This document shows, one piece after another, positions 47,640-59,673 of a stretch of DNA of 64,000 bases; within the stretch, counting starts at the first letter, position 1, and each line of letters starts with the position of its first letter. The translations under genes were made by a program, and so were the position numbers. Source of the stretch: Paramacrobiotus metropolitanus (taxonomy: Eukaryota > Tardigrada > Eutardigrada > Parachela > Macrobiotidae). The notes below the pieces were generated by a model. It was not told the DNA's origin. It did not search any database and saw only the letters and a program-made list of their open reading frames with translations. The stretch covers positions 744,001-808,000 of the forward strand of contig NW_026570273.1 in the NCBI RefSeq assembly GCF_019649055.1, in the 5' to 3' direction.

Positions 47640-50600
47640 GCTTTTTTCCGCCGGGTGGGCATTTTCGCGGGGGCCTGTGGCATCTTTTACATGTGGCATC
47701 TGTCCAGTTTGTTTGAAAATGATCGGCTCTTCTGTCTTTTCGCATTTATCGCAGCTGGAACGGGAAATGACATTCCGTACGGAACAAGTGAGGTTTTATA
47801 TGGCGTATCTGGTGTTTGTCCTGTAGACGAAGTGACTGCTGCCGTACGTTGTACAGGGTTTGATAATAGCTACCGTGTTTAACTTTACGTGATCGCATTT
47901 TGTCTGCTGGTTTTCTCACTTTTCTGTTGCTTTTTAAATTTTCGAGGATTCTAACATTTCTGCTCAAACATTCTTAATTTAATATGGTTTAATGTTGTTT
48001 ATTTGTCAGGAAAACGTTACTGGTAGTGGCTTGATGGGTATTTACGCCATCTGATCCTTTACTTGGTTAAATAATTTTGAAAAAACCTGATTTAATTCGT
48101 TCAGTCATTTTTTACAAATAATTTATAATTTATTTTTTTGTCTGGCCGGTTGTGAGCCTGGTAAACTGTGGCTAATTTTTCCCTGTTTTTAGGGACTGTA
48201 TTATTAGTTTTACAAACGCATTGTGGAGGCGCCGAGCTTTTCCAACAGCGTGATGGAGATTATATGCACGACACCAGCACGGAATATCCCAACAAAGTCA
48301 ACTTCATTAATCGCTGCATTCTTTATCCGGAAGAAGGTCTGTGCTCCTTGTTAATTTGCCGTGATTCAGATTCAATTATCGACAGTTTTCTTTACCGTTA
48401 TGTAATGTCAACTAATGCGTCTTTTTTCGCCTCATTATTACCTTCGTTTTGACTCGTTTGTTTAAAACTTTAAATATAAACGCAAAAAGTGTGATATATT
48501 AGGTTTTCAAAGCTAGATTATTTTAAAATATTCCTGTTCTTAAGCACCTGAAAAATCTAATTGATATTTTTTGCTTAAAGTACAAATATTCTGATTGATA
48601 CTGTTTTACAATTTTATCACTTCGGCGCGAGCCAGAACGTTACAGAGGAAATTATGAACCCGCGTATGCTACGATAACTTGCATTTAACCACTGTATGCA
48701 AAATTATTCAGTTGAAAACTGCAGGAAGTGTTTCAGAGCTGTTGAAGATACTTCCCGCAGCTTATGCTTGGCCAAATAAATTCAAAATATGTCCTGTTTT
48801 TATTAAAATGAAAAACTCTTGAGAATTGAGAAGTAAAAACTTCGTTGAAAAATGAGTGAAAAACTGAAAGCGTGTGTTACCATACTGGAATGCGCTGAAT
48901 TGTGATAGGTTTTTCTGACTGGCATATCTAGCCAGTAAAGTCCTGTTTTTTTTTCAAAGGGAAAAATCTTTAAATTTGAAGATAAAAAAATTGAAATGAA
49001 AAATTAGTGTGAAAATGAAAAATTAGTGTGAAACATTATAAGAGCTTGATATTGATTATAAGAGCTTGAAAACACTATCGCGATAGGTTTTTCTGGCCGG
49101 CGTCTACCGCATCTACTCCACCGTCACCCGATGTCCTCGACATAACCACCGTGCCGTGTTTCCGCGTCAACCGCAGGGCCGGACACTCGTCGGCGACGGC
49201 CTGCACGGGTCTGGGAGATCTCTTTTACCTGTAATTACTGGGAGTGTTCGGTCTGAACGGTCTGCCGTTGGGCGTCCTCTTTTTGACCGGCTGGCTGCTC
49301 AGCGAGAGCGTCGGCGGCGGCGTCATCACACTGCACTGTGCTTCCTGTTCTACCACGGGGGAAGCCACGCGGGTCATGTGGACGCCGCCGCTGCGCGAGA
49401 GCTTCGGCTATCCCTTCTTCGTCATGGAGATGATGGCCGTGGCGTATCTGGTGAAGACGGGCTCTCGCAGCTGGCAAATGAACGCGCTGGTGGGCGTGAC
49501 GTCGGGGCTGTTTATTCTGCAGTGGCAGGTGAATTTAATTGTAAGATGGTGTTTTTCATTTTTATGGTATTAGTATTTACTGATGTTTTTACTCGTACTT
49601 AATTTTTTTTTGGATTTTTGCCTGAGCACAAATTCGGCTCCTGGATGTTTTAGTATTTGAAAAATAATTTACTAGATTATTATAGATTTTCCTGTGGCAT
49701 CTTGCTTTTTGTCATATTTCAAATTTTGGAAGACTAAAAAATGCTGGTAATTGTTTTGATTGAGAATTAAGCTACTCCAGCTTTGTCAGGAATGTAATAT
49801 TAAGTACGGTTGTCGTGAATAATTTGATTAATAATTACTGCAATAATATTTTAGAATTCTGTATAAGTATTTCATTAAAGATTGCGTAATTATTCCTTAA
49901 TTGGCCAATGTTACCGATAACTACAGAATTTGCTCCGTTTAAAAATTCGCATCTAATTGTTTTTTTCAAACTTGCTTTCTTTATTTCATAGTTGGCCATT
50001 TTCATCGGTGTATCAATTGTTTTAATTTAAAAATTCCCTTATTTTTTGAGACTTTCAGATTTGTAATATTTTTTTAATTGGCAATTTTGGCCGATATTTT
50101 GATTTTAGTCTGTTTAAAATTTCCGTTTAAACGTGAGTATTTTCCGCAGTTGGCTCCCTTTATCCCTTTCGCAGACCGGCGTCCTGCTCTTCCTCTTCAC
50201 CGCCTGCTACCGGAAGTACGCCCTCCTGGAGTTCTTCTTCCTTTTGACGGAATTCTTTGCCGTCCGCAAGGTGCAGCTGGCCGAACGTTTCGGCTACATG
50301 ACGTGCTGGCGGATGGCCGAGTTTATCGGGTGTGTGCTGCTGGTGCCGGTGTGGATGATGCGCATATCAGGCAGATTGTCCGGGCCGGATTCACCAGCTG
50401 GAAGAATTTCCATACCATGCTGTATATGTGCGCGCCGGAGTTTGATTTTATTGGAGGTATAGTTGCTACATTCGTTGCGGGATTTCCGATTAATTTGGCA
50501 CACGTGGAAAATAACAATTACAATTTTTATTACACTAATTATTATTAATGATTAAAATTATTTAGTTATGATTTATTAGTTTTAAATATTAATAAATATT

Positions 50601-50937
50601 AATATTGAATGTTGTGGAAATCTGGTTAGTTCAAAATAATATTGATATAAATTTAGAGAAATTAATGTGGTGATGGTGTATCTCAAATGGGGCGCGATAC
50701 TGAGATTCGGGTTGAACTTGGTTTCATCCTTTCAGACATTTGGCAATAGCCCTTGTAGTTTTTGTTAATATTATGAGATTACGAAGTTTGTAATAATAAA
50801 ATGATGGCGTTATTTCCTTCCTTTTATCGTCAGTCGTAACTGGTTAACTTGTTTCTCACTTATGATACTGAGGTTGTAGTGCAGTGGCTATAAGTTTGAG
50901 CGCTCTGTCGTGCATCCGCATGCAATTATATATATAT

Positions 50938-51746
50938 GGAACGTTTCGTACCAAAGAAAAAAACTGGAACGTTTTTTTCGTTCTTGTAGTCACTGTAGTC
51001 ATCCGTAGACAACCTGTAGACTCCCTGTAGACAACCTGTATACATCCTAAGAAAACCTAAGAAACCAGGTGACTACAGTATGTCTACAGTGGTGTCTACG
51101 GGCTGTCTACAGGTGACTACCGGTGTATACAGGCAGAGTATCGAGCTGATGCTAAGAAGGGCTCCCTGTATACAGCGGTAGACATCTGTAGACATCCTGT
51201 AGATATCCTGTAGATATCCTGTGGACAGCCTGTAGACAACCTGTATACATCCTAAGAAAACCTAAGAAACCAGCTGACTACAGTATGTCTACCTGGGTGT
51301 TTACGGGCTGTCTACAGTGCGTCTACAGATGTATACAGCAGAACATCCAGCTGAACCTACGAAAGCCTGCCTGTATACACCGGTAGACATCTGTAGACAA
51401 CCGGTAGACACCCTGCAAACAACCTGTAGACACCCTGTAAACATCCAAAAAAGCCTAAGAAACCAGGTGACTACAGTGTCTACAGTGGTGTCTACGGGCT
51501 GTCTACAGATGACTACCGGTGTATACAGGCAGAGTATCGAGCTGAACCTAAGAAAGGGTGCCTGTATTCAGCGGTAGACATCCGTAGACAACCTGTAGAC
51601 ACCGTTGTAGACACGCGGTATACATCCTAAGAACCAGGTGACTACCGATAGGTCTACAGAGTGTCTACAGCATGTATACAGATGTCTACTGTGACTACAA
51701 GGTGCGAAAAAACGATTCACTTTTTTTCCTTGGTACGAAACGTTCC
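50938..51746. mobile_element. Inverted-repeat element with internal foldback tandem repeats
   Basis: The ends are GGAACGTTTCGTACCAAAGA (50938) and its complement ending at 51746, matching imperfectly for about 57 bp inward to TTGTAGTCAC. The interior is about 3.5 units of roughly 200 bp, marked by CCTAAGAAACCAGGTGACTAC near 51050, 51255, 51455 and 51630. In each unit CTGTAGACA words on one side face TGTCTACAG words on the other. No coding frame. It sits in a lost-intron region of the DPY19 relic. Confidence 0.7.
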
Positions 51747-52701
51747 ACAGGTGAATTATACGTAACGTTATTGAATACGTACTCCAAAAATTTAAGCCAA
51801 AAAATTTCTTCTTGACTTTTTCGTCCGAGTTTAGACGGTGTAGTGAGGCTGTCCCTCTGTTTACTTGAAATACGAGTATGTTGATTGTTTAATTTTATTT
51901 CCGGTTTATTCGTAATTCGAAACGGGGATCGTCATTTTCATTCTAACGTTTTTACAGTTTAAAATTAATTGTAATTCGTTCGTGTGCCATATTGAATTCT
52001 GCTATCCCGTTTAGGTTTTACGAACAGTTGACCCCTGAATAGTTTTCGCTGTAGTTTTTCGTGGGTATGAGCTGAACCTGTTTTTAATACTTCTCCGTGG
52101 TGATCTGGTATATTCTAACGTATTGATTTTCAGACTTTGTGGCCATAAATTCATAGCATTTTACAGTCGGCTTTTTGAAATTATAAAAATCTGTATCCGC
52201 TTTTTTAGGCTAGCGTAAGCTTCACGCGGAATACGAGCTTTCTCTTGTCTTAATTTAATTCGGTCACTGCATATTAAAAGGATTTATTTATAAGTCTGAC
52301 AAATTTATACCCAAATAAAAATGTATTGAATAAAAATGAATAAAAAAGTTTTATAAAAAAATTGAAATTATAAAAAATTAAAATTTATACAAGTTGACAT
52401 TAGAAAATTCACAATTAAACTGACGTGGATTTCACGATAGGAAAGTAAGATTACGTTCGCTTGGTATTCAGCTTCACTCGTAAGTCGTAAGCCTGCAATG
52501 TGCATTCTTTCACTGATGCAGTTCAGCACTAACACGTGTAGAGCAGTGGCATTTTTGTAAGCGGCCTGTGGTGTTATGCGGCTCTCGGCTTTCCTGTCTG
52601 TGGCAGATAATATGTTGATATAATTGTGTAAAGCATAACTTTTTAATTAGCCGAATTGTCTGCAGAGAGTAGTACTAATTAATGTTACTGGTACTGGTAG
52701 T

Positions 52702-52752
52702 AAAAATGGTACTGTTACCGGTAGTGGTACTACCAGTAACAGTACCATTTTT
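52702..52752. repeat. 24-bp stem hairpin of TACTGGTA-type words
   Basis: Arms 52702-52725 and 52729-52752 pair with one mismatch around a 3-base loop (AAAAATGGTACTGTTACC... ). GGTA/TACC words continue on both sides (52680-52790), suggesting a degenerate simple repeat that became palindromic. Confidence 0.6.
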
Positions 52753-53002
52753 ATCCTACCAAATTTACCAAGTAACGGTATGAACTACCAAATTTTGTCC
52801 CCTTTGCGTAAATGTGGTGAAATGCTTAGAAAATATATTTTTGCTTGGGTTTATTGTTTAAAATAAATTTGTTTTTGCTTTATGATTGTTGTTATGTTTA
52901 TTTCTGCTACGGCAGATGCCATGTTTGCCGACCCGATGGCCACACCATAGCCAACCTGAGCACCGGACGTCCGATTGTCAACCATACGCATTACGAGAAT
53001 GC

Positions 53003-54270
53003 GTAGATACAGTCAGCGATTTTGAATAGTAATTTAATCTAATTCCAAATTTCTTGTATAATTTGATCAGGTTTTATTATGGCTATGTTTTCAGGGAGAA
53101 AACGTTGAGCGTGTATTAGATGTACAGCCGGAAATCCCCGCGGCAAGTCCACCGTATCTATCGGCAGTTGGGCGTGAGTTATGTCGTCTTTGAGAATTTC
53201 TACTGCTGGCGCAGACACAAGAAGGTTTTCCTGCAGGATTGATGAGTGTACGAGAGTATGATGAATCGTAGAGCCGTGGCTGTGCGCGTACATCTAACTT
53301 GTAAACGTAGTGGTTTTCATGTACACCATTGTACGACAGTACCAGTACAATTATAATAAGCACGTTCTGCTGAACAAAGTAATTTTAAAATACTCACATC
53401 ATGGAATTTTTTCACGGTTATTATTTGTACCATATTTTATTTCCGTATTTGTACAGTATAAAATACCTATAATTGCCTATAAATGTGCAGTCGTTGTAAT
53501 TGCCCATATACTCGTACTGTATTATAGTAAAATATACTTGTACAGTACTTCCAGTTGTATGTTAAGTTTCATGTGATGTTCCTAAATTTCTATCGTGCCG
53601 AAAACTGATTTTCGCTTGAGTTTTTCGTCAGCCTTTTTTTACCAGATTTCTCCTCTTAGCGCTCACACATTATTTGGCATTTATTCTTGATCAAAGCGAT
53701 TAAAAGTACACCACAGTATCGAAACGATTTATATCGAATATAGAACTAATCTAAACCCTAGATAAACATCAAAATTAAATTTGGAAAGCGGATAAAAGGT
53801 TCAAAGTCGTTTAATTTAAATGAATAAAATCACAACAAAATGATAATGGGGAAGAAATTTAAATTTGATTAAGAAAATTAAATCGGATGGTATCACCAGT
53901 ACATGTATGATATATCGTAGAGTAACTGGAGTTGTGGCTAAGTGCGTTTAACAGAGTGATGTTTGATTTTTTTCCGAGTGATACTGTAGCATGCGAAACC
54001 GCGGTAATCATGGAAAATTATGATTGAATTTATATCGGCAACCAATTTAAATTAAACTGAGAAAATTAAAGCGGATTTGTTTCGAGCGATATATTACGCG
54101 AAAGCGCTGGATTATTCTAATTAAATGCCAATTACAGAGTACAGTATGTATTCACTAAAAAAAGTGTGGATGTATATATTCGAAATGAATTCTAGAAAAT
54201 TGGTAACTGATTTTTTAGTGAAGGATGTCGTACGAGAAATCATTGCGACATTAATTGATCATGTTTGTAG
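53003..54270. other. Intron-like gap of the DPY19 relic
   Basis: No exon of the family and no other gene is recognised between the two last DPY19 blocks. Confidence 0.4.
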
Positions 54271-54924
54271 AGCGGGCTGCGCGGTGCCGGAGACGTAGGA
54301 TGTGGAGGCGCCGGCGCGCCGACTACGAAGCGTGCTGCTGGCGGGTGGCCTCCGATCCTTATCCCTTACGCGGATGCACGGGAACGACGTCTACGAGATC
54401 CTCTAAGTGTGAAGAACGCCCGCACTGTGAATGGATGCCCTAGTCTCTTAACTCCGTTGATCGCGGAATGTGTTTTTTTATAATGAATTTTCTTGCCGGT
54501 TTTTTGCAGCGTGCGTGCAAAAAATCTGTGTGTGTGTGATCTGTGTTTCGTAATAAAGTTCTTGCCACAGATTTTCGTTGTGAGTCTGTGACCAGAATAT
54601 TGTATGATACGTGTAGATTTTTTCTGATCGGTTCTTTTTTTGGACCCACAGAAGGTTTTTGTAATATTTCTGGGCGATATGCCGGGCCACCGGAAAGCTT
54701 TCGGTGTTCATCGGTTTTTGAGAGGGCTTGTACAATACATGCATGTAGCAGAGCAGTTTTACGAAAACACTGTGTTTGTTCTGATTTTAGAATAATAGTA
54801 ATCAAATTTAATAATTTAACGACATAAACTGGCATTACGGAATTATTTTTATTGTTCTCTGAACAAGGTAGATCACACTGTTGTTTTTTAATTATTAAGA
54901 TTATTTCTGCTATTTACTTGCTTG

Positions 54925-55342
54925 CAACTAAACTTCCAGCCCAATCTTTTTTCATATATAGCCCCACAAACTGGTTGTGTGAGTGAAAACCGCTCGATGG
55001 AACTTGGCGGGGGGCCGCCTAGCTTTCTGGTGGTAAAGCACGGTGACACTGACATCGTCAGCGGACACAATTAACATGCCCGTCAAATCCAGCCAGACTC
55101 ACTTTATATAATCGTCCAGCTGCTTCACATAACACAGAAGAGGTGACCGTGGAAACGAACAATCGGCCCTGTGGCACGAATATGATGTGTATGGCACGGT
55201 CACCTGGTAGAATGTCTTTGGGGTGAGCGTTTGCCGAAGTCGATTTCGGCGGATATCACTGACTACAGACGGCGGCTGTAAAATAGTTACAACCGTCAAA
55301 GAGTATGGATTCCTGGATTGCAGGGACCAGTTTAGCTCTGTG
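54925..55342 (-). pseudogene. FMRP-N-terminus-like gene, degenerate partial copy
   Basis: The reading LQSRNPYSLTVV...TLTPKTFYQVTVP...CSFPRSPLLCYVKQLDDYIK, then VWLDLTGMLIVSADDVSVTV, parallels the second half of the intact gene at 58.7-59.7 kb almost block by block. A TGA (about 55101) interrupts the frame between YIK and VWLD, the region after LWGY is shifted, and a stop precedes the block at about 55345. The Tudor-like first half is not recognisable. It is therefore a broken second copy. Confidence 0.65.
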
Positions 55343-55981
55343 CTTTAACGACTAGCGCACACTGCATCTCTTCTGCCGAATCCACCCACTAACAGTCGAA
55401 TCGCTCGGGAACTGGAAACTCTGAAGGGCATCTGCCGAGTTGATCCGTTTCATCCGCCGGACTATCAGTGGAAAAAATGGGGAACAAAATGCATGTGTTC
55501 AAACTTTCGAAAATAACCGCTCATCCCGGCAAAAGGTATCCGTTGTTTACTGATTTTTCAATGCTGAACGTGCCCCTGTAAAATTTTACATAGGTACGAA
55601 CAGAATACACCGGCACTAAAAACTGCCTTTAGCTAGCTCTCTGCTTTTGCCTGAAAAAGCGGGAATACATAACTGAATCGGTTTTAATCCAAAATATAAA
55701 GGCATAGTTTGATTTATGCACGCGAAACCATCAACTTATTCCATTATTTATTCAGAAACTGCAATTTCAGGTTAAAGCGATTTGATTCTTTCCATATTGA
55801 GTTAAAAATGTCCTTTGACAGTGGGGCCTACTGTCGATAAAATAAACCCGTTCATTGCATGCGCATGTACCCATAATTCTAAGAGTAAAAATGATACGCT
55901 TTACAGTCTTTACTGTAAAATTTGACGTTGATCAATCGAATTTTCAGTGGTGATCTGGAAGACTGGTATAAACTTAGAAAG
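55343..55981. other. No gene seen
   Basis: Possible remnants of the first half of the broken FMRP-like copy could not be recognised. Confidence 0.3.
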
Positions 55982-56979
55982 TCAGCCAGTAAATCGAAAC
56001 CAGCTCTGAACGCCGCATGAACTGAAGTATTCCTCTCCAACCAAACGGGGTTTCCGAATTAACACTTTCAAAATTTCTGAATGGAATCCCAGTACGTGAC
56101 AATATGGAATCGTGTTGATCGGCGGACAGTAATCTTCCAGTCCCCTTTTTAAGGCGTCGAACGCTACTGCATTTATAGGCCAGCGTTCCAGATCGTTCTT
56201 CAATCGTTCCCCTCCTTCCCACTGCGAATAATGCGGGCATTCCACGGCATCGGATAGCTTGCCGTGTATAGTACAGCGGAGATTTAGCGCATCCAGCACT
56301 TGTGAAATTCCCCTCACTGAGTCCTTCATGGTTGTAGTCGAGCAGCAGAACGTCCAGCCGTCACCCAGAAGGTTCTGCAGCCATTTTATTTCGTCCGGGG
56401 TTGCCATAATTATTTCTAGACAACCGGTGAACATCCATAACAGAAATATGTTAACGTCTATGGTACACACTAACCAGAACATTTGGAAGTGTGTTTGCTT
56501 ATTGTACCTAACGTAAGTTGCTCGGCGCTTTTGATTTCATGATGCAGGAAATGTGGAGGTTATTGACTGCGGGATACCAACATAGCTCGTGAAAAAGGTC
56601 CAACATATTATCGAGCCAGTATACTGTAACTGTACAGCGGTAAGATACATAAACCTCTAACTGCAGCTGCATCTCTTTTATTAATCGCATGGCCGTGTAG
56701 CTGTGGCTGGGAGGAAACTGCTTCAGTATCAAACTTCGTGTCGATATGGCGGTGTACTTCAGCAGTGCTCTCGCCAGGTATATAGGGTGATCTGAACGGT
56801 CGGTCGGAGCATCCAGAATTACACACTTCTCTGCCGTGACGCTTGACTGAAGTCTTGACCATCTTCGACACACTCTGCAACGTACGATAATTTGCAGCAG
56901 ACAGTCGGGAAAACCGGCGGTAATAAAATATACACTTCAGAAAACCGTCCGCTACCACTATACGCTCCGGCGTAACTGT
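55982..56979 (-). pseudogene. Unknown two-exon gene with one frameshift
   Basis: Exon 1 (about 56979-56516) reads TPERIVVADGFLKCIFYYRR and LSAANYRTLQSVSKMVKTSV, then shifts by one base near 56835 and continues TAEKCVILDAPTDRSDHPIY, LKQFPPSHSYTAMRLIKEMQ, NNLHISCIMKSKAPSNL. Exon 2 starts at an acceptor (TTGTCTAG) near 56417 and reads QIIMATPDEIKWLQNLLGDG to SWFRFTG and a stop at 55982, in phase. The long consistent frames and a splice joint that keeps phase support a real gene. The frame change near 56835 means it is broken or carries a base error. I do not recognise the family. Confidence 0.5.
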
Positions 56980-56999
56980 CTAAAGGTAAAATTCACGAT

Positions 57000-58747
57000 C
57001 CGCTGACGATTTTTTACCGTCGAACGGTTTTGCCGACGAAAGAGCAATAGGTTTTTGCGGACGGTTATTTCTTCCACGCAGTTTTTTCGGTTAGGATTGC
57101 ATAATATTTAGGATTGAACCCTAACGCCATTTCACAGCAAATCACTATTGACGGATGGCACTACAATACAGAAATTTGACTTTCTGTACAAACAAAGGAG
57201 ACTGCTATCGGCATTGCAAATGATCAATTGACTAATGTTCAAATCCACCACAGTAGCGACTAGCGACCACACTTTTTTAATTGCACTACATTATTGTACT
57301 ATATAGGTTATCGAGTTTACGGTGATGCCAAATGGGGCAGCAAGTCAAAACTCTGACCTCCGTTTTCCTTCCCGACAAGTTCCTCGCTGACCGGGAATCT
57401 ACTTTTCGGTCTGGATCAGAAACCATCTGTATTTAAAACTGCACTCTAAGCAACTCTTTTGATAACTTTTCCTAGTATCAGCGGAAGAATTCCAAAGCTT
57501 TTTCCACCTACTATGCTGACGTTTCCGCTTAGATACAGTATATGCGTTGAATCAATTTTGTAGTGCCCCTTCTGCGCTCTATGGGTTGCCATCACAAGGC
57601 TTCACTTTCTTATTGCCCATAACGAACTGTAGCAAAATCAATAGGCTTTATTCAACGAGTAGAGTGGACAGTGTCGCAAGAAAAATAGATCAACAAATTT
57701 GAATGAAAACTGAACAGCATGTAATACTCAGATGACCCGTATGTAGAAAAATTACCTTGATCTTTGTTTCGGGCAGTGGTGACAGTAGTATTTTGCTGCG
57801 AACTGAGGTGCCATTAGTAATTTTAGTCTCACTATGACTGTAGAAAAGCAGCGGAAAAGTGATATGAGAACCCTATGTGCCTCAGAGCGTTGCAACAACT
57901 GATTTTAAAACGGTGTAACCAAGCACTACATAAACAAATGAACTCCCACTAACCGTTTCAGATCTGTCTGTGTTATTCTGTCCAAGTTTTGTAATGTCTC
58001 CCGCAGTAGTATATCCGGTAGGGTATGTAGATGTATTGTTGGAAGTGCCTCGTGATCCTGAGATATGCCTTTAAAAATCAGGGCACCTGCAAATTACTCA
58101 AATGAGCTAACTGCATTGGAGCACTGTTACTGTATTTCTTTTCTTAATCTTTTTATGACCACTACCACTGCAGGGTATGTTTACCGCATCCTGCTTTTCT
58201 CTGAGGCAATGTTTCTGTTTTTTACAGCCGTGCAGTTTCTCCCATGAGTAGAAGCGTAGAAAATTTCTACACTAAATTGAATAAAATCCTCACCATCCTA
58301 ATTTTCATTGTATAAAAATGATACTTTTATATTATCGAGACGATACGGCGTTTTCCGATTCTTCGTCTAGAAGCTGTATGCTAAGAATAAAATTTCGTTA
58401 CTGACAATTTGACATACCCGCGACTTTTGATTTTGATGCCAACCAATTGGGAAAAAACAGTAGTTTTCGGATCGTTTTTGTGAGCCATGCATCCACTCGA
58501 GTGGTACCGCCTAAGCTCAAAACAAAAATCTTTGCAAAGCAGTTATGAACGTACCAGAAAGGTGTTACAAAAATTGTATTTGTCTTGGATTAGGTATCGA
58601 AGTTTTTAACGGATAGCGCTGCATGAACTGAGATCACATTGGTCATTTCACTTCATTCTTCCACTGTACTACTACAATTCTTTAAGCAAGATTATCAACT
58701 CTGTGGTTTCCTTTAGCGATTACGATAACTACTACCCAGTAGGGTAC
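57000..58747. other. No gene seen
   Basis: Short unsupported frames only. Confidence 0.4.
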
Positions 58748-59673
58748 CTACTGTAATTGACTGCACTGCAGCAATGACTCGTCGCTTAAACAGAAAGCTA
58801 AACATCCAGCCAAACCTTTTTCAAGATATCGCTCCATAAAATTGTTGTATAAGTGATAAACCAATCGATGAAATTTCTTGGGCAGTCTTTTAGTTTTGAC
58901 GCGGCAAAGCACGGTGACACTGACATCGTCTGCAGATATAATAAGGGTGCTCGTCATTTCCAGCCATACGATCTTCATACTAACATCCAGTAGCTTCATA
59001 TAATACAGAAGTGAAGACCGTGGAAAAGTGCAACCGCCTTTGTTGCATACTGCGTACGGCAGCAACGGCACGGTCACTTTGTAGAAAGTCTTCGGTGTGA
59101 CGGTTCGCCAAAATCGTGTTTGACGGATACGTATATCAGTGGCTAGTGTCGGCGGGAATACATTATTTACAACGGCCAAGGAGAACGGATTCCGGGACTG
59201 CAGTCGGACCACGATAAATTGTCCACCCTCGTGCTCGGCTCGGCGGTCACCGTCTTCAGGCACCACTGCCATGAAGGTGACTGTTCTCCAGGTCAGAGGC
59301 TGATCCCTATCCGTGGAAATGACAACCACTATTACACGGTCATACCCAAGACAAGAATTTCAGTAAAAGGAATCCCTTTCACTCACAGCGCGTCTCGAAC
59401 GAGTACCTCCACCTTGGAATTCACTTGGAGTGGCTGGAGGTAACGTTCGGCGTCATACTTTTTGGATGGCAATGTGCGGATGCAGGAGAATTCAACCAGT
59501 TCCCTTGACGATGGGCCATTATTATGGAAGTCGATAATGAGTCCATCGTCAGCAACATCCGTAACATATCCCCGCCGTATTACGTCATCTCGCACCACGT
59601 CCACTGTGAATTTAACATTAAAATATGAGTAGTATAGCTTATCTAACAGAGTCTCCAGCGTTCTCGAACACAT
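58748..59673 (-). CDS. FMRP N-terminal-domain-like protein (tandem Tudor/Agenet plus KH0-like)
   Basis: Exons 59673-59387 and 59306-58748 with an 80-bp GT-AG intron join in phase to 281 residues. The first part, VDVVRDDVIRRGYVTDVADDG, LIIDFHNNGPSSRELVEFS and IRTLP, then SKVEVLVRDALDQPLTWRTV, has the order of FMRP Tudor/Agenet 1 and 2: F-NN then R then a hydrophobic-F block, and a VEV strand followed by a Trp. After that, TVTPKTFYKVTVPLLPYAVC and LIISADDVSVTVL parallel the KH0 region of FMRP. In FMRP this module binds methyl-lysine or partner proteins. No KH1, KH2 or RGG region follows. Similarity was judged by eye, so the family call is moderate; the gene structure is well supported by a decayed paralog at 55 kb. 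Confidence 0.55.

Larger units (their letters stand above)
47640..54406 (+). pseudogene. DPY19-like protein C-mannosyltransferase, decayed multi-exon pseudogene
   Basis: Intact DPY19 proteins are multi-pass ER enzymes that add mannose to tryptophans of secreted proteins. Family blocks appear in order. To 47787: HLSSLFENDR, then HLSQLEREMTFRTEQ in another frame. 48193-48336: GLYY-stop-FYKRIVEAPSF, then STEYPNKVNFINRCILYPE in another frame. 49089-49528: VFLAGVYRIY, CTGLGDLFYL-stop-LLGVFGLNG, GEATRVMWTPPLRESFGYPF. 50150-50456: QTGVLLFLF, then VDDAHI and FHTMLYMCAPEFDF. About 52900-53002: TADAMFADPMA, then NLSTGRPIVNHTHYENA. 54271-54406: GCAVPET-stop-DVEAP to GNDVYEIL. Stops are TAG 48205, TAA 49232 and TAG 54296; frame changes occur near 47735, 48260, 49330-49360, 50150, 50350 and 52945. 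Splice borders largely survive. Exons between 50456 and 52900 were not found. Confidence 0.85.

Noticed and set aside
47428-47745. 105-codon minus-strand frame
   Set aside because: It is antisense to the first DPY19 block, with low-complexity Arg/Ala-rich sequence.
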